A stretch of DNA of 34,599 nucleotides from Chloroflexota bacterium (lineage in GTDB: Bacteria; Chloroflexota; Anaerolineae; B4-G1). How positions within the stretch are numbered: position 1 is the first letter of the stretch; each line of letters begins with the position of its first letter. The translations under genes were made by a program, and so were the position numbers. The notes below the pieces were generated by a model. That model worked only from the letters and a program-made list of their open reading frames with translations, was not told the DNA's origin and searched no databases. This document shows positions 9,444 to 16,764 of this stretch, in pieces. The stretch covers positions 1 to 34,599 of the forward strand of contig JAAZAN010000101.1 in the NCBI GenBank assembly GCA_012514315.1, given 5' to 3'.

Positions 9444-12400
9444 ATGGAGATGCATAATATGAAATCACGAAGCGGTCTCTTGATCTCGATAGGAGCTATG
9501 GCCCTGGTGGTGGCGGTCGTCGGAGTAGTCTTGAGCTGGAGCGCTGGCTCGGGTGTTATGGCCGCGCCAGCCCAGTCCGAAGATGGGCTCGCTGGGTACG
9601 CACCGCCGGCGCGTTCACTGGCGGAGACTCTCCCGGCGAGTACGTGTACGCTGGTGGGCTCGACGCGGACCTGTGAGCTGTGGGCGAAAAGCGGCGTCAT
9701 CACCATGCCGACGGGTGTCGAAGTGCCCATCTGGGGCTTCGCCGATGCGGCAGACGTTCCGGCCCAACTGCCGGGCCCCGCGATCATCGCGAACTCGGGT
9801 GAGACGCTGACGGTGGTGCTGCATAACGCGTTGCCAGCCGAGACGGTTTCACTGTACTTCGGCGGGCAGAGTCTGCTGCCGGATCTGACGGGTGTGGCGT
9901 CCGGTGGGGATGTGACCTACACGTTTCCATTGGCCGATCCGGGCACGTTCATCTACGAGGCGGGTCTAACCGAGAATGGCGGGCGGCAGGTCGCGATGGG
10001 CCTGTACGGCGGCCTGATCGTGCGACCACTGGCCACCGGGACACAGGCGTATGATGATGTAGCGACGGCGTATGACGATGAGGCTCTGCTGATCCTGAGC
10101 GAGCTGGACCCGGCGTTCAACAACGATCCGTACAACTTCCGGATGGAGCACTTCGTGCCCAAATACTGGTTGATCAACGGGCAGGCATATCCCGATATCC
10201 CCGATATACCGGCGGCTGTGGGGAACACGGTACTCCTGCGGTACATCAATGCCGGGGTGAGCCACCGGGCCGTGGGCGCGCTGGGACTGCGACAGACGTT
10301 CGTTGCGGCAGATGGCGTGCCGCTGCCATTCCAGTACACGGTGGTGGCAGACACGATTCGTGCGGGACAGACTATGGATGCGCTCACGACCGTGCCAGTG
10401 TCGGCCATAGCTGACGCGCGCTATGCCATCTATGATGGGACGTTGATGATGCACAATGACAACCAGCGCCTCGTCGGTGGCGAGTTGGCGTTCGGCGGGT
10501 CGCTTACGTTCATCCGGGCGCTGTCCGGCTCGGCCCCGTACGATGTGGGCCCGCTGGTGAAGAGCGCCGCTGTCAGCCCCAGCCCCACGACCGGGGCAAC
10601 GGGCGCCACGCTCGAAGCTGTGCTGGACGAGACCACGACCGGGGGCGCTGACATCGTAGCGGCCGAGTACTTTGTTGGCTCGCTGGGAGCGCCTGGCACG
10701 GGCACTCCTATCGCTATCAGCGCGCCGGCGACGCTCGTTAACGTGTCGGCGAATGTATCTGCCGGGACGCTCGCCGGGTGGGCGGCCGGGTACCACACGT
10801 TCTACGTACGCGGTCAGGACGCGAATCTGAACTGGGGCGCAGCGGGCTCTGCGGTGCTCAACCTGGACAAGATCGGGCCGGACTCGGTGAGCCTTAGCGT
10901 GGCACCCAACCCGACCAACGGTGAACGGATGGTGACGTTGCGCGGTACGGGGAGTGACCACGATCGTGGGAACGGCAACGTCGTCTCGGCGACGTTCGCG
11001 ATCGACGCGGGGCCTGCGCAGCCTATGCTGCTCAACCGGACAGACGCGCCGATCGTGGGTCTGTCGGCGGTGATTCCCGACGTGGACGTCGCGGCATTGA
11101 CGGAGGGGGCGCACGGCATCTCTGTGGTCAGCCAGGACGAACTGGGGAACTGGGGCGTACCAGCAATCGTGACGCTCACGATCGATAAGACCGGACCGGC
11201 GATGCCGTTGGTCGCGCTCACGCCCAGCTCGCTGGATCTGACAGGCCCGCCACCAGTGAACTTCGTCCGACTGGATGCCGACATTACCGATGCGCTCTCA
11301 TCCGCTGTGCAGTCCACACTGGCGACGGCCGAGGGCTTCATTGATAACGTCGGGGCGCCCGGGACGGGCTTCGCGCTCTTTCCATCGGACGGCCTGTTTG
11401 ACGAAGTGAGCGAGCAAGCCTTCTTCAACATCCCGATCGTGAATTTCGCCTATCTGTCGCAAGGCCAGCATACGGTGTTCGTGCGTGGGCGTGATGTGGC
11501 CGGCAACTGGGGCACGCTGGGGTCCGCGGTCATCACGATCGATCGCGGTGTGACCGACGCCGAGGGGCCGACGATCGGCGCGCTGGGTGCGTCACCGAAC
11601 CCCACTGCTGGAGGGGCCATGGTCACGTTGGCGGGCTCGGCGACCGATCCTGACTTTGCTTCGAACGTCGCGGGCGCTGAGTGGTTCATCGGCGACCCCG
11701 GTGTGGGTCAGGGCTTCCCGATCTCGGCCGTCGATGGCGCCTTCGACGAGACCTCGGAGCTGCTCACCGCCAGCATAGACGTCTCGCTGTGGCGTAATGG
11801 AGTGCACACCATCTGGGTCCGCGCGCGGGACGCAGCCTACAATTGGGGTGAGGCGCAATCTGTGGATCTTCTGGTAACCGGTAACTCGCCATGGCTCATC
11901 TTCGCTGACGATTTCGAGGCCAGTGGGGTGGCGCTGGCGCCAGCGGCTACGGCGGCGGATGGTCTTGGACTGTGGTCGCGGGTTGTTGGTGACGTCACGA
12001 CATCCTCGGACGCGCAGATGTGGCCAGCCAGTGGCACGCTCGGCATGCAGGCCACGGTCAGCGACACGGTACCGGCCTACGTTGCTCTAGACCTACCTGC
12101 GGGTGAACCACTTGTCCGGGTGTCGTTCTACTTCGATCCCAACGGGACGATCATCGGTACTACAGGACACGACATCATGGTTGGCTTGAACGAGACGCCG
12201 ATCTTCGGCATCCAGGTGCGCGAGCAGACGCTTCCGGGACAGTATGATGCCCGGGCCTGGGTTCTGGATAACGGTCTCGTATCCCACACACAATGGCACG
12301 CGTTCGACGCTCCTGTGAAGCTGGGCGTCCGCTGGCAGGCCAGTGCGCACGCGTGGTTCCAGTTTCTCATTGATGATGACGTGGTTGAGGAGCTGCCTGA

Positions 12401-12551
12401 CCTGACGACAGGAGCCTACAGCCTGCATGAGTTGCGGCTAGGTCCTTCGGATCACCTGGGCGTAGGTATGTCGGGCGTCGAGTATTTCGATGGGGTGCTC
12501 ATCACGCGCGATATCTTGACCTATATGCCCATCGCGGTGAGGGGTAACTAG
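9444..12551 (+). CDS. Secreted pseudo-cupredoxin with Ig-like repeats, subunit C
   Basis: This is a protein of about 1035 residues with a Sec signal (hydrophobic residues about 11-40, then GVMAAP). Residues about 55-360 are two cupredoxin domains that parallel subunit B (LTVVLHNAL, MGLYGGLIVRP, WLINGQAYPD, AGQTMDAL). All copper motifs are gone: YFGG stands for HxHG, and there is no HCH and no HPxHxH. Four Ig-like repeats follow (about 375-810), each ending in an aromatic/His-T-x-x-V-R-x-x-D-x-x-x-NWG signature. The last 220 residues look like a LamG-like beta-sandwich ending in TYMPIAVRGN. Three possible starts exist (9444, 9450, 9459). GAGGAAG at 9436-9442 fits 9450 best, and GGAGA at 9446-9450 fits 9459. 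It is probably a structural or binding subunit for A and B. I cannot name a substrate. Confidence 0.82.
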   Translation: MEMHNMKSRSGLLISIGAMALVVAVVGVVLSWSAGSGVMAAPAQSEDGLAGYAPPARSLAETLPASTCTLVGSTRTCELWAKSGVITMPTGVEVPIWGFADAADVPAQLPGPAIIANSGETLTVVLHNALPAETVSLYFGGQSLLPDLTGVASGGDVTYTFPLADPGTFIYEAGLTENGGRQVAMGLYGGLIVRPLATGTQAYDDVATAYDDEALLILSELDPAFNNDPYNFRMEHFVPKYWLINGQAYPDIPDIPAAVGNTVLLRYINAGVSHRAVGALGLRQTFVAADGVPLPFQYTVVADTIRAGQTMDALTTVPVSAIADARYAIYDGTLMMHNDNQRLVGGELAFGGSLTFIRALSGSAPYDVGPLVKSAAVSPSPTTGATGATLEAVLDETTTGGADIVAAEYFVGSLGAPGTGTPIAISAPATLVNVSANVSAGTLAGWAAGYHTFYVRGQDANLNWGAAGSAVLNLDKIGPDSVSLSVAPNPTNGERMVTLRGTGSDHDRGNGNVVSATFAIDAGPAQPMLLNRTDAPIVGLSAVIPDVDVAALTEGAHGISVVSQDELGNWGVPAIVTLTIDKTGPAMPLVALTPSSLDLTGPPPVNFVRLDADITDALSSAVQSTLATAEGFIDNVGAPGTGFALFPSDGLFDEVSEQAFFNIPIVNFAYLSQGQHTVFVRGRDVAGNWGTLGSAVITIDRGVTDAEGPTIGALGASPNPTAGGAMVTLAGSATDPDFASNVAGAEWFIGDPGVGQGFPISAVDGAFDETSELLTASIDVSLWRNGVHTIWVRARDAAYNWGEAQSVDLLVTGNSPWLIFADDFEASGVALAPAATAADGLGLWSRVVGDVTTSSDAQMWPASGTLGMQATVSDTVPAYVALDLPAGEPLVRVSFYFDPNGTIIGTTGHDIMVGLNETPIFGIQVREQTLPGQYDARAWVLDNGLVSHTQWHAFDAPVKLGVRWQASAHAWFQFLIDDDVVEELPDLTTGAYSLHELRLGPSDHLGVGMSGVEYFDGVLITRDILTYMPIAVRGN
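10550..11879 (+). repeat. Four Ig-like repeat units within subunit C
   Basis: Four related units of roughly 105-120 codons occur in tandem. Each starts with a proline-rich stretch such as SVAPNPTNG or GASPNPTAGG and ends with a motif of the type HTxxVRxxDxxxNWG. The end signatures lie at about 10788-10838, 11105-11155, 11464-11514 and 11799-11849. The second unit has diverged most (ISVVSQDELGNWG). The pattern resembles bacterial Ig-like or cadherin-like extracellular spacer modules. Confidence 0.7.
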
Positions 12552-12587
12552 GCCGGGTCGAGGCACGCGTCTTGACTGGAAGGCAAT

Positions 12588-12617
12588 GCCTATGGGGGCC
12601 GCGGCGCCCCCATAGGC
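12588..12617 (+). terminator. Strong 12-bp hairpin without T-tract after subunit C
   Basis: A perfect 12-bp inverted repeat, GCCTATGGGGGC (12588-12599) and GCCCCCATAGGC (12606-12617), encloses a 6-base loop. It lies 36 bases after the subunit C stop codon. The following bases (tcgccttgac) hold no T-run, so it may act as an mRNA stabiliser, a processing site or a leaky attenuator between the oxidase genes and the transporter genes rather than a full terminator. Confidence 0.55.
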
Positions 12618-12664
12618 TCGCCTTGACACAGAGTAGCAGGACAACGAATGGAGGTAATGCAGCG

Positions 12665-13147
12665 ATGATCGAGACTCTTGCAGCGCGGCGCCCCAGTAGG
12701 AGCACGCTTCTGGCCATACTGGCGTCCGCAAGCCTGGTGTTGATCGTGGTGGCAGCCACACTGGTACTCCGGGCCCAAGCTAACGCACCGCAGGCGCCCG
12801 GCAACTACGCGTTGCCGACGAGTGGAGAGATCGAGGAGCGCTTCGGTGTGCGGTTCACCTTTCTGGCCGTTGTGGCCGATGGCGGTTTCATCGATCTGCG
12901 GTATCGTATTGTTGACGCCGGCAAGGCCAGGAACTTCGGCCATTACACCGAGACGTCACCGATGCTGATAGTGGAGGATACCGGCAAGGTCATCGATGTC
13001 ACCCGCATGGGGTTGCACAATCACCGGGTGGAACCCGGGCGCATCTACTACGTCCTGTTCCGCAACACGGCCAATACCATCCAGCGCGGCGATCGGATCA
13101 CGATCCAGGTCGGTGACGAGCGTCTGGAGGGGATCATCGCGCAGTAG
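12665..13147 (+). CDS. Membrane-anchored conserved protein of unknown function
   Basis: This 160-residue protein has a short basic N-terminus, one hydrophobic segment (about residues 15-38, ending before RAQANAPQ) that is a signal anchor or signal peptide, and a soluble outer domain of about 110 residues. The domain contains ERFGVRFTFLAVVADGG, a loop with LHNHRVEPGR, and YYVLFRNTANTIQRGDRITI, which suggests a small beta-rich fold. The HNH histidines could bind metal, but this is only a guess. The open frame extends upstream to 12572 through the hairpin. The ATG at 12665 is preferred because GGAGG lies at 12651-12655. Its place between the oxidase genes and the DUF4418/ABC genes suggests a role in the same export or maturation system. 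I do not recognise a named family. Confidence 0.75.
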   Translation: MIETLAARRPSRSTLLAILASASLVLIVVAATLVLRAQANAPQAPGNYALPTSGEIEERFGVRFTFLAVVADGGFIDLRYRIVDAGKARNFGHYTETSPMLIVEDTGKVIDVTRMGLHNHRVEPGRIYYVLFRNTANTIQRGDRITIQVGDERLEGIIAQ

Positions 13148-13191
13148 CGCCCGACGCCTCTGAGCAGATATGAGGACCCCGGTCAACGAGC

Positions 13192-13219
13192 TTGGGCCAG
13201 CATGGGTCCCGTGTATTAT
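13192..13219 (+). promoter_or_regulatory. Possible sigma-70-type promoter for the DUF4418/ABC operon
   Basis: In the 114-base gap before the DUF4418-like gene there is TATTAT (13214-13219), one mismatch from the -10 consensus. TTGGGC (13192-13197), a poor -35 element, lies 16 bases upstream of it. Transcription from here would start the DUF4418, permease, ATPase and protease genes separately from the oxidase genes. The support is motif-level only. Confidence 0.3.
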
Positions 13220-13261
13220 TTGTGACATCGACATTTCAGATGACAAGGAAGGAGTGCAATC

Positions 13262-13681
13262 ATGAGAGTCTTGGCCGTACTAGTCTTGGTTGTGGCGTTG
13301 GTGATCGGCATTGTGCCGCAGCATACCGATTGCGAATCGCAGGGCAGGTCGCTGACGCTCGCTGACGGGCGGGAGATTCCCATGAAGTGCCATTGGACTG
13401 CCCGTGCCGAGTGGACGGTTGCGATTCCGCTGTTCGCCACCGGCGCGCTCATGCTCTTCGTCAGGCGTAAGGAGACTCTGGCGGCGCTGGGTGTGGTTGT
13501 GGTTGTTTTGGGGGTCCTGGCCATCCTGCTGCCGACCATACTCATCGGTGTGTGCGGGAGTCCCGACATGGTCTGCAATTCGACGATGCGGCCGCTGCTG
13601 ATCCTCATGGGGTCGCTCGCTGCACTCGTCGGGGTTGTCGTCGCGGTGATCTCGCTACTTCGTAAGGACGTGGTAGCGTGA
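13262..13681 (+). CDS. DUF4418-like four-helix membrane protein
   Basis: This 139-residue protein has four predicted membrane segments (about 3-20, 52-67, 73-93 and 111-133). Basic residues between segments 2 and 3 (RRKE) and at the C-terminus (RKD) put both ends inside. The two outward loops hold conserved-looking polar and metal-ligand residues: C24, MKCHW (M41, C43, H44) and CGSPDMVCN (C98, M103, C105). The patterns MKCHWT-x-R/Q-AE and IGVC-x-x-P-x-M-x-CN are what I recall for family DUF4418, whose function is unknown and which often neighbours FtsX-type ABC transporters. AGGAAGGAG precedes the ATG. The last codons overlap the next gene by 4 bases (GTGA), so translation is probably coupled. 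Confidence 0.78.
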   Translation: MRVLAVLVLVVALVIGIVPQHTDCESQGRSLTLADGREIPMKCHWTARAEWTVAIPLFATGALMLFVRRKETLAALGVVVVVLGVLAILLPTILIGVCGSPDMVCNSTMRPLLILMGSLAALVGVVVAVISLLRKDVVA

Positions 13682-14874
13682 ACATCTTCCGCCTGGCGAC
13701 GAGAAACGTCGCAGGAAATGCGTTCCGGAGCGGCGCGGTGTTCGCCTGCGCCGCTCTGGTAGCCGGTCTGGCGCTGTGTGCGACCCTGGTGGTGCGTGGC
13801 GCCCAAGACGAGCTCCGGGGCAGTCTTGAGCGTCTGGGAGCCGATGTCATCGTGATCCCCTGGGGGACGATGCGGACCGAAGACATGGAAGGGGCCCGAC
13901 TGCTCAGTATGGCCACCAAGCACTGGATGCCGAGGGCCTATATGCGCGATCTGGCGGCCGTCAAGGGCGTGGCCGCGGTGTCGCCACAGCTCTATCTCGC
14001 CACCCTGACCGACACGCCCTACTGCGCGGAGGCCGAATTGTACCTGGTGGCGTACGACGCGACGACGGATTTCGTCGTTCGCCCTTGGCTGGTTGTCGCC
14101 GATGCTAGTCCCGGCCTGGGCGAGGTGATCGCTGGGGCAGGCATCTCCGTGCCCGATGGCGGCGATCGCGTGACGGTGTATGGCTCCAATCTGCACCTGG
14201 TGAGCACTTTGAAGCCCACCGGTAGCGACCTGGACCATGCGCTGCTCGTCTCGTTCGAGACGGCGCACGAGATCGTGGCGGCATCGCAACGTCAGGCCGG
14301 GCATAGCCTCTATGTTGCCCCCGACAGCGTCTCGGCGGTGCTTGTCAAGATCGATACAGGCGCAAACGCCCACGACGTCGCGATCCGCATCCTAGAGCAG
14401 GTGCCGGGCGCTCTGCCAATAGAAAGCACCAACCTGTTTCAGACTGAGCGAGCTCACATGGTGGGCTTGATTCGAAGTATGCTCTTCATCCTGGGCGTCA
14501 TCTGGGCGCTCTCGATGGTTTTCGTCGGACTGATCTCCTCCTTGGCCGCCAACGAACGGCGGCGGGAGATCGGCGTGTTGCGGGCACTGGGTGGCACACG
14601 GTCCTTTGTTCTGCATGTACTGCTCACCGAGAGCGTGCTCCTTGCGGTGGGCGGGGGGCTGTTTGGCGTAGCCTGCACCATCCTGGCTGTCTCATTAGCG
14701 TGGGAGCCGCTGGTCGAGACAAGCGGGCTACCGTTCTTGCTACCGTCGCCAGGCGGTTTTGCGGCCTTGGCGGTGCTTGCTCTCACGCTGGCCCTTGTCA
14801 GTGTCGTCGTCGCCGCCCTCATTCCGGCATTTCGCATCAGCCGCGAGGAAGCGGCGATTGTGATGCGGGAATAG
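13678..14874 (+). CDS. FtsX/MacB-type ABC transporter permease 1
   Basis: This 398-residue permease starts at GTG, overlapping the DUF4418 gene by 4 bases. It has an N-terminal membrane segment (about 18-40), a large outer MacB-like periplasmic-core domain (about 42-255) and three C-terminal segments. The FtsX signature ANERRREIGVLRALGG follows the second segment. The outer domain holds VSPQLYLATL then a single cysteine (C116), where its partner has a Cys pair. It forms a pair with the next permease, with which it shares the sequence pattern from end to end, including LERLGAD and DF-x-x-RPWL. Such transporters usually perform mechanotransmission or lipoprotein, peptide or protein extraction rather than classic transmembrane transport. 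The substrate is unknown. Confidence 0.88.
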   Translation: MNIFRLATRNVAGNAFRSGAVFACAALVAGLALCATLVVRGAQDELRGSLERLGADVIVIPWGTMRTEDMEGARLLSMATKHWMPRAYMRDLAAVKGVAAVSPQLYLATLTDTPYCAEAELYLVAYDATTDFVVRPWLVVADASPGLGEVIAGAGISVPDGGDRVTVYGSNLHLVSTLKPTGSDLDHALLVSFETAHEIVAASQRQAGHSLYVAPDSVSAVLVKIDTGANAHDVAIRILEQVPGALPIESTNLFQTERAHMVGLIRSMLFILGVIWALSMVFVGLISSLAANERRREIGVLRALGGTRSFVLHVLLTESVLLAVGGGLFGVACTILAVSLAWEPLVETSGLPFLLPSPGGFAALAVLALTLALVSVVVAALIPAFRISREEAAIVMRE

Positions 14875-14895
14875 AGTGGGGAGGTGGGTATTCGT

Positions 14896-16089
14896 ATGAA
14901 CCTGGTTCGTTTGACGTGGAGCAATATCGCCGGAAGCCGCTTTCGTAGCTGGGTGGTCTTCTTCTGTGCGATCATTCTGGCCGGCTTCGCGATATCCGCT
15001 ACTCTCGTGATCGGCGGGGCTCGCAAGAGCCTGCAGCTTGCCCTGGAGCGGCTGGGCGCCGACATCATCGTTGTGCCGACTGGCAGCGAGGAACGCGTGC
15101 AGGATGCGCTCCTGATGGGCCGGCCGGTGCGGGTCTGGATGCCCCGATCGAATCTGGACGTGATTGGCAGTATCCCCGGTGTCAGCGCAGTATCACCGCA
15201 GCTCTATCTGGCAACACTGCGGGGTGCGACTTGTTGTTCAGTACCGGAGATGTTTCTGATCGCCTACGAACCGGAGACGGACTTCACGCTGCGGCCATGG
15301 CTGGAAGAGCACCTGGACGGCGGCCTCTCACTGGGGCAGGCGGTCGGTGGAGCATTCGTCTATCTGCCTGCCGACCAGGAGAACATCCTCATCTATGGCT
15401 ATCCCGTAGACCTGGTCGGGACGCTGGATGCAACGGGAACCGGCCTGGACCAGAGCATGTTTTTCACGTTCGAGACAGCCCGGGAGATTGCCCGTCTCTC
15501 GCCCATGCAGGCGGTGCAGGTTCTGGTCATCCCGCAGGACAGTGTCTCGTCCGCTCTGGTCAGGATAGAGTCGACGGCCGATTCGGAGCAAGTGGCGGCC
15601 GAGATTGCGGCCAGTGTGCCGAACGTGACGCCTATGGAGAGCGCCAGTCTCTTCAAGTCACAGCGGGCGCAGATCCTGATGCTGTCTCGCAGTATCGTGG
15701 TGTTGCTGGGCATTGTCTGGTTGATGGCCATCGCCCTGATCGCAGTGGTATTCTCAATTGCCGCCAACGAACGTCGCCGGCAGATCGGCGTGATGCGCGC
15801 ACTGGGTGCGACGCGCCGGGATGTGCTGGTATCTTTGATGGCGGAGGGTGCGGCGCTGGCCAGTGCGGGCGGATTCACGGGCGGTGCCGTGGCCGCTTTC
15901 GGGGTCTTTCTGTTCAGGAATCTGATTACCGAGTTGATGGGAGGGCCGTTCTTCTTCCCGTCCATCCCCGGTGTGTTGCTCCGGGTTATCGAAGTTCTGG
16001 GTATCACGCTCGTTACTGTGCTGGCGGCGGCGTTTGTGCCCGCACTCAGGATCAGTCTGACTGATCCTGCCATCGCGATGAGGGAGTGA
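14896..16089 (+). CDS. FtsX/MacB-type ABC transporter permease 2
   Basis: This 397-residue paralogue of the preceding permease has the same layout: one N-terminal membrane segment (about 18-40), an outer domain, and three C-terminal segments with NERRRQIGVMRALGATRRDV. The outer domain holds VSPQLYLATL, then adjacent cysteines C113-C114 and SVPEMFLIAYEPETDF. An in-frame GTG at 14884 extends the frame by four codons, but GGAGGT at 14879-14884 gives a normal spacing to the ATG at 14896. Two permeases plus one ATPase suggest a heterodimeric transporter. The Cys pair could be a disulfide or a metal site, which would fit a copper-enzyme locus, but this is inference. Confidence 0.88.
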   Translation: MNLVRLTWSNIAGSRFRSWVVFFCAIILAGFAISATLVIGGARKSLQLALERLGADIIVVPTGSEERVQDALLMGRPVRVWMPRSNLDVIGSIPGVSAVSPQLYLATLRGATCCSVPEMFLIAYEPETDFTLRPWLEEHLDGGLSLGQAVGGAFVYLPADQENILIYGYPVDLVGTLDATGTGLDQSMFFTFETAREIARLSPMQAVQVLVIPQDSVSSALVRIESTADSEQVAAEIAASVPNVTPMESASLFKSQRAQILMLSRSIVVLLGIVWLMAIALIAVVFSIAANERRRQIGVMRALGATRRDVLVSLMAEGAALASAGGFTGGAVAAFGVFLFRNLITELMGGPFFFPSIPGVLLRVIEVLGITLVTVLAAAFVPALRISLTDPAIAMRE

Positions 16090-16092
16090 CAG

Positions 16093-16764
16093 ATGATCGA
16101 GTTGCACGGTGTTTCCAAGACCTACACTTTGGGCAAGGGCGTCGAAGTCCATGCGGTCCAGGACGTAGACCTGACTGTGGACCGAGGAGAGTTTGCCATT
16201 ATCACGGGCCGCTCCGGTTCCGGCAAGACCACGCTCCTCAATCTGGTCGCCGGACTGGCCACGCCGACGGCGGGTCGGGTGATACTGGACGGGAGTGAGA
16301 TATGGCGTCTGCCAGATAGCGCGCAGTCCCTGTGGCGCAGCAAGACGATTGGTTTCGTGTTTCAGTTTCCCAGCCTGCTGCCCTCTTTGACAGCGCTGGA
16401 GAATGTGATGTTGCCCACGATGTTCGTAGATGATTCCGGGCGGGCTGACGCCGCGTCACGGGCGACCGAGCTGCTGGACAGTGTCGGTCTTGCCGACAAA
16501 CTGGGTTCATATCCTCGCCAACTTTCTGCGGGTCAGCAGCAGCGAGTGGTCATTGCACGTTCGCTGGTCAATGACCCCCAACTGCTGCTCGCCGACGAGC
16601 CCACGAGCGATCTCGATGAGCAGACCGAGCACGAGATCATGACGATCTTCCAGGACATACATACCCGTACGGGGATTACCATTCTTCTTGTGACGCACGC
16701 GACGAATCTGGTGCGGTTCGGGACGCGCGCGGTGCGTATGTCGGGAGGACAGATTGTGGCGTAG
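16093..16764 (+). CDS. ABC transporter ATPase, MacB/LolD-like
   Basis: This 223-residue ATPase has all core motifs: Walker A GRSGSGKTT (39-47), Q-loop FQFPSLLPSLTALENV, signature LSAGQQQRVVIARSL, Walker B LLLADEPTSDLD and switch histidine VTHA. The signature has Ala where LSGGQ has Gly, a tolerated variant. The length and the ENVMLP segment fit the LolD/MacB subfamily that partners FtsX-type permeases. It starts 3 bases after the permease 2 stop codon. Its 3' end overlaps the start of the protease gene. Confidence 0.92.
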   Translation: MIELHGVSKTYTLGKGVEVHAVQDVDLTVDRGEFAIITGRSGSGKTTLLNLVAGLATPTAGRVILDGSEIWRLPDSAQSLWRSKTIGFVFQFPSLLPSLTALENVMLPTMFVDDSGRADAASRATELLDSVGLADKLGSYPRQLSAGQQQRVVIARSLVNDPQLLLADEPTSDLDEQTEHEIMTIFQDIHTRTGITILLVTHATNLVRFGTRAVRMSGGQIVA

